Shown: positions 13,996 to 20,870 of the stretch, in pieces
Position numbering within the stretch: the first letter of the stretch is position 1
How the letters are laid out: the number at the start of each line of letters is the position of its first letter
DNA from: a virus
DNA: 41,567 bases
IMG/VR virus record: IMGVR_UViG_3300027770_002285
Span: 1-41,567 of that record
Direction: 5' to 3' (one strand)
Notes under the pieces: generated by a model
What the model was told of the DNA's origin: nothing
Database searches by the model: none
What the model saw: only the letters and a program-made list of their open reading frames with translations
Translations under genes and position numbers: made by a program

Positions 13996-14688
13996 CAATT
14001 TATAATATTCTTCGACTTTATTAAACCATGCGTCCTGCCATTTATTAAAATCTGTTGGTTTGAGATCAAATTGTTGATATTGTAAATCCCTACTACACAT
14101 AAAAATGTGTCCTTCTTTGATATCAGTACCGTAAACTTCGTTGTGGGCTAATATATAAGCCATTAACTGCAAATAATAATCATCAACCCATTCTGCCTTC
14201 TTGGGCTTATTAGTTTGTTTATGGTCGGCGATACAAGGATTATCTTGATAAACTCCAATTAAGTCAGTAGTGCCACTATATAGTCCAGGAAAGTAAAGGC
14301 TCTGTTCCATGGCCCAAACTTCGCTCATTTTATTAATACCATTTTCAATAATGACATCTGCCATTTTGTTGGCTTGTACGTGTACGGGATTACTTCCGAG
14401 TTGACGAGTTTCTCCAACAAGGAATCTTTCTAAATTGTTATGCATGGCTGTCCCCACTCCAGCTGCCTCTGTAGTAATCTGTTGTGCCTTATCGTGCCCA
14501 ATACGATTACGCCATTCGTTTAGGTGTGTTTGGTCTTTAGTAGCACCTAAGATAGTAGTTACACTTGGTAACTTCTCTCCATCTGGAGTTCGGTAAACAC
14601 GTTTACGAGTTATAGGATCATTTATTTGAACACAATTTTTATATTGGAATCGTTCAATAAATGGTGGAGGAGTATAGGTTGTTGTCAT
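13987..14688 (-). CDS. PD-(D/E)XK (RecB/MGME1-like) exonuclease, 233 aa
   Basis: LPSVTTILG (40-48), GTAMHNNLERFL (79-90), the metal-binding Asp in GTTDLIG (D142), the core ADHKQTN (D155-x-K157) and the helix YYLQLMAYI with Q174 and Y178 follow the order of motifs in the Cas4/RecB-like PD-(D/E)XK nucleases. The closest resemblance is to the MGME1-like single-strand exonucleases often annotated in T4-type aquatic phages. A role in recombination or processing of DNA ends is likely. Its 3' end overlaps the convergent homing endonuclease. It sits among late genes but has no obvious late motif of its own. Confidence 0.85.
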   Translation of the reverse strand: MTTTYTPPPFIERFQYKNCVQINDPITRKRVYRTPDGEKLPSVTTILGATKDQTHLNEWRNRIGHDKAQQITTEAAGVGTAMHNNLERFLVGETRQLGSNPVHVQANKMADVIIENGINKMSEVWAMEQSLYFPGLYSGTTDLIGVYQDNPCIADHKQTNKPKKAEWVDDYYLQLMAYILAHNEVYGTDIKEGHIFMCSRDLQYQQFDLKPTDFNKWQDAWFNKVEEYYKLLG

Positions 14689-14726
14689 ATAGTGTTAATT
14701 ATAACACCATGTGATCAGTATAGCAA

Positions 14727-15068
14727 CTATTTGGTTACAGTTTTGGCATTCTTAGATGCCATAGCATCAACTGCAGGGCTTGCGCCTGTTTCGGGTTGTG
14801 CTTTATCTTTATTTGGATTTTGTGCAGTTGTTTTTAATAAAACGGTACCATCATCTAACACATCGGAAATAACATCACCTGCTGGATCAACTGCATTTTT
14901 AAGTGCTATCAATCCATCGGGTGTGCTTATTCCTAGACCAAAGGGTTTTAGGATATTCATTACTACAGGGAAAGGTAATGTAGATGGTTTATCTGCACTA
15001 TTAGCCTTACCTTGTAAGACAGCCAGAACATCTCTGGCTGATCCTAAATCCACTTCGAATAATCGCAT
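14727..15068 (-). CDS. Conserved phage protein, 113 aa
   Basis: MRLFEVDLGSARDVLAVLQG opens a predicted helical N-terminal domain (LPFPVVMNILKPFGLGISTPDGLIALKNAV). A disordered Pro/Ala/Lys-rich tail follows from about residue 85. The ATG directly abuts the stop codon of the 475-aa scaffold-like gene, so the pair are translated together. I recognise the N-terminal pattern from aquatic T4-type phages without an assigned function. Internal head protein or assembly factor is possible. Confidence 0.65.
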   Translation of the reverse strand: MRLFEVDLGSARDVLAVLQGKANSADKPSTLPFPVVMNILKPFGLGISTPDGLIALKNAVDPAGDVISDVLDDGTVLLKTTAQNPNKDKAQPETGASPAVDAMASKNAKTVTK

Positions 15069-16496
15069 TTATTTTGCCAATGTAGACATGATGCTATGTG
15101 ATTCAGCCAATTTGCGAGCAAAACGGCTTTCACGCATTTCACGTCCTGTTGTGCCTGCACCTGCTGCTGCATCTGCTGCACCGAACTCATCACCTGCTGG
15201 CATTGGATTCATTTCGTCAGGAGCACTTGCATCCATACCTGGTTCAGGAGGCATTGCCGGTTCCATACCCATCGCTGCATCTGGAACTGCTTCACCTGCT
15301 AATGTTGCAACCGCATTGCTAACTGCTTCGCGTTGTTGAGTCAATGTCTCAAGTGTAGCGGATAGTGCTGGACCAACTGCTGCTTTAAATGTTTCTGCTT
15401 CCTGCGCTCCGAAGTCTGCTTTAATCGCATCTGCTAATTCAATCATGGTCTTAGTTTGATATTGACCAACACGTTGCATCCAACTTGTAAAGTCATTGAC
15501 CATATCACCTGCTGCGGTAATAGCCTTGGCCTTACCTTCTTCATCTTCCTGTAGTAAGTAACCAATGCTTTCGTTTACAAAACGAACATTGTGTTTAAAT
15601 GTGCTGAAAGATTCTTTAACTTTCTTCTTGCTTTTAACAGCGGCCTTCATTGGCTCTTTTTTATCGCCATCTTTGTCCATATCTAAAAAGTCAGGTTTGG
15701 CTTTCTTTGCTTCATACATACTACCACACTCTTTTAAACCGTGTACTGGACACTTTTTGCCCTTAGCCGAATGATTACATTTCTCATCTGCGGCTTCTTT
15801 GACTTTCTTCTCTTTTGGCTTGTCTTCAGTACCATTGTCGAATGTATTAGACTTGCGTGTATAAACAGTACCAGTGGTAGTTGTTTTCTTATCAAACTTA
15901 CCTGTACCTTTAGATGTCTTTTCTGCTTCGTGATCAGACTTGACTTTCTTTATCATGTCGTCAAACCCTTCTTTCATGCCATGTACTGGGCAACTATCTT
16001 TACCCTTGGTAGAGCAGCAGCACTTCTTGCTCGTTGCTTCTTTAAATGGATTACCTGCTTTAGCAGCGGCTTTAGCACGACTACCCATAACTTCGGCTTT
16101 ACCTGTTTCGACTTTGCCGTCACCGTCATAGTCTTTCTTAGCCATTGGACCTTTGGCTTTTGTAGTATGTTTAACATCACGAACACCTTTCTTGGCCTCG
16201 CTTAATTGATCCATTTTGTCACGTAGTTTTTTAATGTCTTCGCCTAGCATTTCTTTAATCCTTGTATTAAGCAAGTCCAACATGGCCTTGTCCTTTTGGT
16301 ATGTTTCATTGGTTAGCAAGTCGTTGATACCTGCTGCACCCTCTTGTTGGAAAACTCGGGTACGTAGTCTGTTACGCATGTCTTCAAGTTGTTCTCTAGA
16401 ATAATTTTCTAACTTAACTCGCACACCGAACAATTTGTTCATGTTTTCATTAAGTTTAGCACTTGTTAACGGAGGTGTAAAATCGCTTGTTTTCAT
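15069..16496 (-). CDS. Scaffold-like helical protein with EF-hand-like and CPVHG motifs, 475 aa
   Basis: An N-terminal helical region (1-105, NYSREQLEDMRNRL...) is followed by a Lys-rich middle. This middle contains two calcium-loop-like motifs (DYDGDGKVE at 122-130 and DMDKDGDKK at 272-280) and two cysteine motifs (CCCSTKGKDSCPVHG at 159-173 and CNHSAKGKKCPVHG at 240-253). Then comes a helical segment (300-405) and an acidic Met/Pro/Ala-rich tail. Highly charged modular proteins with D.DGDGK loops occur in T4-type phages as head-core-like proteins. I infer a prohead core, scaffold or encapsidated role, not proven. CTAAATA lies 27 nt upstream. Confidence 0.6.
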   Translation of the reverse strand: MKTSDFTPPLTSAKLNENMNKLFGVRVKLENYSREQLEDMRNRLRTRVFQQEGAAGINDLLTNETYQKDKAMLDLLNTRIKEMLGEDIKKLRDKMDQLSEAKKGVRDVKHTTKAKGPMAKKDYDGDGKVETGKAEVMGSRAKAAAKAGNPFKEATSKKCCCSTKGKDSCPVHGMKEGFDDMIKKVKSDHEAEKTSKGTGKFDKKTTTTGTVYTRKSNTFDNGTEDKPKEKKVKEAADEKCNHSAKGKKCPVHGLKECGSMYEAKKAKPDFLDMDKDGDKKEPMKAAVKSKKKVKESFSTFKHNVRFVNESIGYLLQEDEEGKAKAITAAGDMVNDFTSWMQRVGQYQTKTMIELADAIKADFGAQEAETFKAAVGPALSATLETLTQQREAVSNAVATLAGEAVPDAAMGMEPAMPPEPGMDASAPDEMNPMPAGDEFGAADAAAGAGTTGREMRESRFARKLAESHSIMSTLAK

Positions 16497-16523
16497 AATT
16501 AATCCCAGAAAGATTTATAGTGT

Positions 16524-16530
16524 TATTTAG
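16524..16530 (-). promoter_or_regulatory. Late-promoter-like CTAAATA
   Basis: CTAAATA 27 nt upstream of the 475-aa gene. A second AT-rich ATAAATC copy lies about 14 nt closer. Confidence 0.45.
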
Positions 16531-16997
16531 CCAATTCGTATCAGTTTGTCAAATCCCTTGACCACTGTGATCTTGAATTGTTCCTTTTTATAACGAGCAA
16601 TCGAGGATTTAGTATACATAACATCTGCTCTATCTATAGCATTAGACTCTATACTCTTTTTGGCCAAATGCGTATGCAGTTCTTCATCAAAAAGTGCATG
16701 TCCATATCCTTGGTCAGCAGCTAAAATCTTATCATCTGTCAGCTTGCCTAATGCCAATTGGTTGGCTAATACTGCTGCTGTTTGTGGTAAATTTATTCGA
16801 TCGATTAGTATCTCTTTTTCAAAATCTACTATACAATAGAATCCATCTTTCTTTTTCTTGATTGAAAAGTGTCCTACGTTGATAGAACCATCTTTGCTTT
16901 TCGAAGGTACTACTATGCCCTTTTGTTTTAATTTTTCTTTAACGGTTTTGCCCAGTTGTTCTATTTTGTCATAGACATCGTTAGGTAGTGGTTTCAT
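16527..16997 (-). CDS. Conserved hypothetical protein, 156 aa
   Basis: MKPLPNDVYDKIEQLGKTVKEKLKQKGI begins a Lys-rich protein. A beta segment (INVGHFSIKKKKDGFYCIVDF) and a helical C-terminal half (LPQTAAVLANQLALGKLTDDKILAADQGYGHALFDEELH) follow. The second half resembles small proteins found beside T4-type structural genes, with Asp/Tyr/Gly conserved around DQGYGHALFD. No known fold or catalytic motif. Its start overlaps the upstream 69-aa gene by 17 nt, so the two are probably translationally coupled. Confidence 0.7.
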   Translation of the reverse strand: MKPLPNDVYDKIEQLGKTVKEKLKQKGIVVPSKSKDGSINVGHFSIKKKKDGFYCIVDFEKEILIDRINLPQTAAVLANQLALGKLTDDKILAADQGYGHALFDEELHTHLAKKSIESNAIDRADVMYTKSSIARYKKEQFKITVVKGFDKLIRIG

Positions 16998-17190
16998 CTA
17001 ATTTCTTTACTAATGTTCGGTTATCATTACTTATCGAGTAAATTCCTTTGCGAACAAGGTTCTGAGCCAACCATTGATCATGTTCATCTAAACTGGTGAG
17101 AGATATGTGATCCTTATGTTTTTCAACAAATGAGTTTTCCTCATTAGTAAGAGCGATATTCATACCTGACAGTAATTGACCAATTTTCAT
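16981..17190 (-). CDS. Hypothetical protein, 69 aa
   Basis: MKIGQLLSGMNIALTNEE begins a small mixed-charge protein with a predicted helix-turn-helix-like centre (SLTSLDEHDQWLAQNLVRKGIYSI) that could be a small winged-helix fold. The N-terminus has the M-(K/R)-I-x-x-LL pattern shared with the next two gene products discussed in the findings. It overlaps the 156-aa gene by 17 nt and starts 2 nt after the stop of the 120-aa gene. Confidence 0.65.
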   Translation of the reverse strand: MKIGQLLSGMNIALTNEENSFVEKHKDHISLTSLDEHDQWLAQNLVRKGIYSISNDNRTLVKKLDETTT

Positions 17191-17192
17191 AA

Positions 17193-17555
17193 TTAGGCAG
17201 CAGGTTTTTGCATCTGCTGTTGCATCTGCTGTTGTTTTTGTTTTAATAAAACTATCTGTGCCGCAATATTATCAAGGTCGGTCATCGTATCTTTCATACC
17301 TTGTTGCATTGCAGGATTAGGTTGTTGTACTTGTGCTTGGTTAGGGTCTGCAGGTTTTCCTGCAGGTTGTGCTGGTTTTCCTGTAGGCTGTGCCGGTTTA
17401 CCTAATTGTTGTCCGGGCTGAGGTGGTTCATTGCTATCCACTTGATCAGTTGGTACATCAGTAGGGGCTTGATTAGCATCTGGTGGATCATTACTAATTT
17501 GATCTGTTGTAGAACCAACGGGTTCTAATGCTTCTAATAATTCTGATATACGCAT
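17193..17555 (-). CDS. Pro/Gln-rich low-complexity protein, 120 aa
   Basis: MRISELLEALEP is followed by about 80 residues of Pro/Asp/Gln/Gly low complexity (repeats of KPAQPxG), a short helix (MKDTMTDLDNIAAQIVLLKQ) and a Gln/Met-rich end. The first ten residues resemble capsid-targeting leaders of T4 internal proteins, with LLE followed by A as a possible prohead-protease site. The body would be disordered. An encapsidated or head-core role is suggested, not shown. Confidence 0.65.
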   Translation of the reverse strand: MRISELLEALEPVGSTTDQISNDPPDANQAPTDVPTDQVDSNEPPQPGQQLGKPAQPTGKPAQPAGKPADPNQAQVQQPNPAMQQGMKDTMTDLDNIAAQIVLLKQKQQQMQQQMQKPAA

Positions 17556-17556
17556 A

Positions 17557-17877
17557 TTATGTAAATATTTTACCTAATGTATCAGCATGTCCTGATACCC
17601 ATCCTAGTGCTGCTACAGCACCGGCACTAAGATAAACCCATTTTGTTTTAAATTGCTCAAGGTCTTTAATCTTGGTGGCCATGTCACTGTGTTGACTAAC
17701 ATTAGCATCGTGCATTACTTCGAGTTGTGCCATGATACTATCACGTGTACGATCGAGACAGTCATGCATGTCTTTGACATCTACTTTGAGATCGTCAATC
17801 TTTTCTTCTATGTTATCTACTTTAGTTTCTAATACGCTAACACGTTCTGGAACGGTTGCTAATGCTGCTGAAGCCAT
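17557..17877 (-). CDS. Coiled-coil protein with C-terminal membrane segment, 106 aa
   Basis: The protein has a long heptad region (VSVLETKVDNIEEKIDDLKVDVKDMHDCLD, residues 13-42) continuing to about residue 75. A C-terminal hydrophobic stretch (WVYLSAGAVAALGWVSGH) follows. The layout resembles XhlA-like membrane-associated phage proteins implicated in lysis, and small proteins of aquatic T4-type phages. A holin-accessory role is plausible but unproven. AGGAGAG precedes the ATG. Confidence 0.7.
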   Translation of the reverse strand: MASAALATVPERVSVLETKVDNIEEKIDDLKVDVKDMHDCLDRTRDSIMAQLEVMHDANVSQHSDMATKIKDLEQFKTKWVYLSAGAVAALGWVSGHADTLGKIFT

Positions 17878-17925
17878 CCAAGGTCTCTCCTAATAAGGTG
17901 TACGAATTTCCAACTATCGAGTTGC

Positions 17926-18351
17926 CTAAATTGTGCCTTTGATTGCCTTGATGACTGTATTCTTGGAAGAGCCATCTATTAGATCGAAAATGGCCTTCTC
18001 GATATTTATCGTTTCGGTTAATTTTTCTACTACTGGTACTCCATGTATGTCTTCATAAAGGCAACCAACATCACCTCGATCATTGACATATACACCTGAT
18101 CTTTCAGGATTAAATCTAAATGTCCATACAGCATGTTTACCCTTATGTTTAGATCCAAATCCCAAATCCTTAATATCAATTACTTGCATCTCGGGAGAAA
18201 AGTCATACATGATATTTGATCTTAATTCAAGACATTGTTTTAATGTAACAAAATTTCTATGTTGATCATGCTCAAGTGTTGTACCTTGATTGGGTCTACT
18301 TACATTGGTGTTTGTAATATCTACGAGGGTTTTTATTTCTATTGTTTGCAT
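17926..18351 (-). CDS. Conserved hypothetical protein, 141 aa
   Basis: The start is set at the ATG at 18351 (MQTIEIKTLVD), because it lies 17 nt downstream of a late-promoter-like ATAAATA and downstream of the terminator of the upstream gene. A longer frame to 18510 would run through that terminator and into the upstream gene. The protein is mixed alpha/beta with WTFRFNPERSGVYVNDRGDVGCLY in the middle. An IEIKTLVD segment is shared with the 144-aa protein at 11230-11664. No family recognised. Confidence 0.75.
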   Translation of the reverse strand: MQTIEIKTLVDITNTNVSRPNQGTTLEHDQHRNFVTLKQCLELRSNIMYDFSPEMQVIDIKDLGFGSKHKGKHAVWTFRFNPERSGVYVNDRGDVGCLYEDIHGVPVVEKLTETINIEKAIFDLIDGSSKNTVIKAIKGTI

Positions 18352-18368
18352 AATATACCTATATAATA

Positions 18369-18375
18369 TATTTAT
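18369..18375 (-). promoter_or_regulatory. Late-promoter-like ATAAATA
   Basis: CATAAATATA 17 nt upstream of the 141-aa gene, directly after the terminator of the 137-aa gene. Confidence 0.55.
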
Positions 18376-18378
18376 GCC

Positions 18379-18406
18379 GTAAAAAAAGGTCCTTAAAAAG
18401 AACCTT
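18379..18406 (-). terminator. Intrinsic terminator of the 137-aa gene
   Basis: AAGGTTC and GGACCTT form a 7-bp stem (one G-U) on the minus strand, followed by a run of Ts. It lies 15 nt past the stop codon. Confidence 0.8.
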
Positions 18407-18421
18407 CTTATGTGATTAAAA

Positions 18422-18835
18422 TTATAGTGCAACGCCGCGTATCTCTGCTGCCACTGTGGTAAGAGTGTTAGAATATCCTTGTAAAGCACCTGTAACTGTT
18501 CCCATTGCAACGATAGCTTGTTGGCATGCTACTGGAAATGTTTCCACATCGTCATCACCGTCGTAGTCAGATGTACCAAATGCACCACCTAATGCTGCTA
18601 CTGCAATACTTAATGTAGTGGTAGTGGAATACCTAGGAGTACCAATAATTTCAATACTGGCTATTTTAGCAACAGCATCTAGTGCCTGTACCACTGGACT
18701 TTGTACTCCAGCTACTCTACCTAATTTGTCTGTTAGATCTGCGTCTGGAAATGAAAGTGTTACGAACTGTAATGTAACACCATTCTTATATGCTGGTGCA
18801 ACTAACGTCTCATGTGTTTTTGTTATTCCTGTCAT
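18422..18835 (-). CDS. Probable virion protein, monocistronic late gene, 137 aa
   Basis: An Ala/Thr/Val-rich protein (SPVVQALDAVAKIASIEIIG, STTTTLSIAVAALGG) with a DYDGDDDVE loop near residue 94. I recognise no family. It is flanked by its own late-promoter-like CTAAATA (22 nt upstream) and its own strong terminator, with GGAGAT before the ATG. This is the arrangement expected of an abundant virion component. No signal peptide (N-terminus MTGITKTHETL). Confidence 0.65.
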   Translation of the reverse strand: MTGITKTHETLVAPAYKNGVTLQFVTLSFPDADLTDKLGRVAGVQSPVVQALDAVAKIASIEIIGTPRYSTTTTLSIAVAALGGAFGTSDYDGDDDVETFPVACQQAIVAMGTVTGALQGYSNTLTTVAAEIRGVAL

Positions 18836-18856
18836 TTTGGAATCTCCTTAATGATG

Positions 18857-18863
18857 TATTTAG
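18857..18863 (-). promoter_or_regulatory. Late-promoter-like CTAAATA
   Basis: GCTAAATACA 22 nt upstream of the 137-aa gene, between it and the preceding terminator. Confidence 0.5.
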
Positions 18864-18872
18864 CAATCTTGA

Positions 18873-18902
18873 TCAAAGAAAAAGGGAGTCGAAACTCCCT
18901 TT
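18873..18902 (-). terminator. Strong intrinsic terminator with UUCG loop
   Basis: AAAGGGAGT and ACTCCCTTT form a 9-bp stem closed by the stable TTCG tetraloop and followed by TTCTTT. It ends the 139-aa gene. Confidence 0.88.
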
Positions 18903-18919
18903 GTCTATGCTTAAAAATA

Positions 18920-19339
18920 TTAAGCGAATGTGAACGTACCGTCACCTTGCAATGCTGTAGCTGTAGTAACTGTGTAGTCAGTGTATGCACCACCTAAAGC
19001 CGTAGCCAATGCGTTTCTTAACGCACGGAAGCCAGTTGTAGCACCAGATTGACCGCCTGCGCCGTCACCTTGGTTAGCTGTTGGTTGATCAACTATTGCT
19101 GAGAAATAGTCATTACCTGAATCGCGTGCGCCCATCCATACGATACTAGCAAAGTTTTGTAGTGTCTGACGTGCGACTGTGTATCCGCCAACAGTGATAT
19201 CACCTGTAGTACCGTCTACTGCATCTGCTGTGAAAGCGTTAGCTGCACCACCAGCGCAAGCGACCTTAATCACTAATGGTGAATAACCATAAAATGCGCC
19301 ACCTGCGTCTTGTCCGTGTTTTCTAATAATTGTTGCCAT
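18920..19339 (-). CDS. Probable virion protein, monocistronic late gene, 139 aa
   Basis: A Gly/Ala/Thr-rich protein beginning MATIIRKHGQDAGGAFYGYSPLVIKV, ending in a beta-rich ATALQGDGTFTFA. The composition resembles the neighbouring 137-aa protein, but I see no clear sequence identity. It carries an ATAAATA 55 nt upstream, a hairpin in the leader (AAGTTT/AAACTT), GGAGAT before the ATG and a UUCG terminator at the end. A head-decoration or similar abundant structural protein is a reasonable guess. No homolog recognised. Confidence 0.65.
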   Translation of the reverse strand: MATIIRKHGQDAGGAFYGYSPLVIKVACAGGAANAFTADAVDGTTGDITVGGYTVARQTLQNFASIVWMGARDSGNDYFSAIVDQPTANQGDGAGGQSGATTGFRALRNALATALGGAYTDYTVTTATALQGDGTFTFA

Positions 19340-19393
19340 TTTGAAATCTCCTAATCTTGTTTTTAAGTTTCCCCATGAAACTTATTATGTTTT

Positions 19394-19400
19394 TATTTAT
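19394..19400 (-). promoter_or_regulatory. Late-promoter-like ATAAATA
   Basis: GATAAATAAA 55 nt upstream of the 139-aa gene, with a 6-bp hairpin in the leader between. Confidence 0.5.
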
Positions 19401-19432
19401 CTCGATTAGAAAAAATTTACCCAAATGGTCTA

Positions 19433-19795
19433 TTAATCGTCGTTTTTGACATCACCTTCGACTATTTTAAGGTGTTTGATTGTTTCTTTGTTGTCTCTTA
19501 ATTTGCGTATGCTGCGTGTAAACTTGCCGGAATCACCACCCTTGATACTGTTGATTAGTCTACGTTCTAACTCATATGCATCTTCTGGGGAGAAATTTTC
19601 TCGAATAAGTGATAGTAGATTGATAGCACTATCAATAACATGTGTAGCCCTGCTCTCAATAACGGCTTCGGTATTCTTCTTTTCCGATATGGAATTGAGT
19701 TCTTCTAATATGCTTCGAGTGGCTTTTTTCAAGATACTGTCCTTGTATATGGTATTTAGTGATATTGTAACATAGTTGTTTGGAAAAATAAACAC
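19433..19795 (-). CDS. Conserved hypothetical protein, 120 aa (GTG start)
   Basis: The frame starts with GTG at 19795 (read as M-FIFPNNYVTISL). There is no later Met, so GTG is the best start, although no ribosome site is evident. The protein is helical and charged: SILEELNSISEKKNTEAVIESRATHVIDSAI, then AYELERRLINSIKGGDSGKFTRSI. N-termini of the type 'M.IFPN.Y' and a core 'L..RL.NSIKG.D..KF.R' are familiar from aquatic T4-type phages, function unknown. It is divergent from the + strand island, whose promoter abuts its start. Confidence 0.7.
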   Translation of the reverse strand: MFIFPNNYVTISLNTIYKDSILKKATRSILEELNSISEKKNTEAVIESRATHVIDSAINLLSLIRENFSPEDAYELERRLINSIKGGDSGKFTRSIRKLRDNKETIKHLKIVEGDVKNDD

Positions 19796-19824
19796 TTGTG
19801 AAAAATGTTGCAGAGCAGCATAAT
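19796..19824 (+). promoter_or_regulatory. Probable sigma70-type promoter of the + strand island
   Basis: TTGTGA (19796-19801), 17-nt spacer, CATAAT (19819-19824): the -10 matches five of six consensus bases and the -35 four. An ATAAATA overlaps just downstream (19827-19833), so early and late transcription from nearly the same site is possible. Confidence 0.5.
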
Positions 19825-19826
19825 GA

Positions 19827-19833
19827 ATAAATA
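19827..19833 (+). promoter_or_regulatory. Late-promoter-like ATAAATA, + strand
   Basis: GAATAAATAC, 55 nt upstream of the first gene of the + strand island and just downstream of the sigma70-like -10 box. Confidence 0.4.
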
Positions 19834-19888
19834 CTTTACTCAGTAGAAACCATGAGAGGTAACTGAGATTAACACACAGGAGAAAAAT

Positions 19889-20062
19889 ATGTTAAATCAA
19901 ATCACTGGATACTTCCAAAAGATGTTTCAGAACTTTAGTAAGCCACAAACTTACCAGTCGGCATTAGAAGAATACATTGTTAAAAACGCACCACAAACTA
20001 CATGCGATATAGATCGCTTGACTCGTCAATTTGAGTTAATGCATTCACGTAGGGGGTGGTAA
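19889..20062 (+). CDS. DUF3563-like small protein, 57 aa
   Basis: The ATG at 19889 has AGGAGA 6 nt upstream. The sequence contains SALEEYIVKNAPQTTCDIDRLTRQFE and ends MHSRRGW. The pattern 'YI..K.P....D.ERL.R.FE...RRGW/L' recurs in small phage and proteobacterial proteins, including those annotated DUF3563-like. Function unknown. It is first in the + strand island and its stop is 2 nt before the next ATG. Confidence 0.75.
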   Translation: MLNQITGYFQKMFQNFSKPQTYQSALEEYIVKNAPQTTCDIDRLTRQFELMHSRRGW

Positions 20063-20064
20063 TC

Positions 20065-20190
20065 ATGAGTCTATTAAAATTAATCTATATTTTTTTATGT
20101 GAGATGGGCCGCGCCCGGGCTGCTGCACACCTTGCATATTGTGGGGATTATGCAGGTGCCCGCAGAATCATGAAGATAGAATTAAAATAG
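20065..20190 (+). CDS. Small protein, 41 aa
   Basis: MSLLKLIYIFLCEMGRARAAAHLAYCGDYAGARRIMKIELK. A short hydrophobic N-terminus is followed by an amphipathic helix with the 'R.AA.LA..G....A..IM' pattern seen in small proteins that accompany DUF3563-like genes. The region around GGGCCGCGCCCGGGCTGCTGC is markedly GC-rich compared with its neighbours. It starts 2 nt after the upstream stop (TAATCATG), with AGGGGGTGG as ribosome site. Confidence 0.7.
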   Translation: MSLLKLIYIFLCEMGRARAAAHLAYCGDYAGARRIMKIELK

Positions 20191-20205
20191 CCGATAAGGT
20201 TGTTA

Positions 20206-20213
20206 TATAAATA
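20206..20213 (+). promoter_or_regulatory. Exact T4-type late promoter TATAAATA
   Basis: TATAAATA on the + strand, 44 nt upstream of the 93-aa gene. This is the textbook T4 late-promoter octamer. Confidence 0.6.
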
Positions 20214-20218
20214 ATATT

Positions 20219-20234
20219 GCATTACAATTAATGC
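20219..20234 (+). promoter_or_regulatory. 16-bp inverted repeat in the leader of the 93-aa gene
   Basis: GCATTA-CAAT-TAATGC: perfect 6-bp arms just downstream of TATAAATA, around the expected start of transcription. It could be an operator or a 5' stabilising hairpin. Confidence 0.4.
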
Positions 20235-20257
20235 ATACACATACACAAGGAAATAAA

Positions 20258-20539
20258 ATGTTTAATAAAATGTTCGCACCATATCTAACACTTGACGCAC
20301 ATATCGAAGCGTTCCAAGAAACCAAGCGAGGCCTAACAGATAAGATCATTACTGATCCTACTCTTAATAAGGCAGCACACGAATATATCGATGCTCAGAC
20401 ACAGTTTGCTAAAATGTTGTCACACAACTTTACTGACATCGCAAAGTATTCCATGGATTCCATTACTGACAAATGGTTTCCTAAGAATGAAGAAGTAGCC
20501 CAGGCTAAGGCTACACGTAGCAAAAAGGCTACTGCCTAA
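20258..20539 (+). CDS. Hypothetical helical protein, 93 aa
   Basis: The start is set at the ATG at 20258 (MFNKMFAPYLTLDAHIEAF), with AAGGAAAT as ribosome site. An earlier ATG at 20231 lies in the leader and has none. The protein is entirely helical, with ALN-type contacts in YIDAQTQFAKMLSHNFTDIAKYSMDSI and a basic Ala/Lys tail (AKATRSKKATA). It has a loose phasin-like look, but no match is firm enough to name. The next gene follows after 25 nt with its own AGGAG. Confidence 0.7.
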   Translation: MFNKMFAPYLTLDAHIEAFQETKRGLTDKIITDPTLNKAAHEYIDAQTQFAKMLSHNFTDIAKYSMDSITDKWFPKNEEVAQAKATRSKKATA

Positions 20540-20564
20540 GACATACACACACAAGGAGAATAAT

Positions 20565-20837
20565 ATGTCAACAACAATACCAAAACTACCTGAAGTAAAA
20601 TTCAACAAGAACGGTTATGAAATCCGTACAGATATTCTAGACATGGCCAAAGGTCTTGTTAGTGAAGAATATCACTCTAAGTTCCGTGGCTGGGAAATGT
20701 CAGTTGCTAAGGATGAAAAGACTGGGCAAGTGGTTACTCGAGTAGATATGCCAGAGTTTCCAGGTCTTGAGAAAGTATTAGAAACAGCTGAAAAGATGTA
20801 TGCCTTCGTTAATGCAGGCGTTACAACTAAAAAATAA
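20565..20837 (+). CDS. Conserved T4-type phage protein, 90 aa
   Basis: MSTTIPKLPEVKFNKNGYEIRTDILDMAKGLV... and ...MPEFPGLEKVLETAEKMYAFVN. This is the order of conserved blocks (FKKNGYEIRTE.L.MAK; PE.PG.EKVLETA...Y.FVN) in small proteins widespread in T4-type aquatic phages, function unknown. It has a strong ribosome site (AAGGAGA). It is last in the + strand island, before a clear terminator at 20871-20897. Confidence 0.8.
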   Translation: MSTTIPKLPEVKFNKNGYEIRTDILDMAKGLVSEEYHSKFRGWEMSVAKDEKTGQVVTRVDMPEFPGLEKVLETAEKMYAFVNAGVTTKK

Positions 20838-20870
20838 TATAATTAATAATATGTAGGACGTAGTCCAGGA

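Noticed and set aside
17926-18510. A 194-aa version of the 141-aa gene starting at 18510
   Set aside because: It would run through the terminator at 18379-18406 and into the 137-aa gene. The ATG at 18351 sits 17 nt after ATAAATA.
20258-20539. Phasin annotation for the 93-aa protein
   Set aside because: Only a loose helical pattern and an AQTQFAK stretch agree; there is no firm match and no polyhydroxyalkanoate gene nearby.
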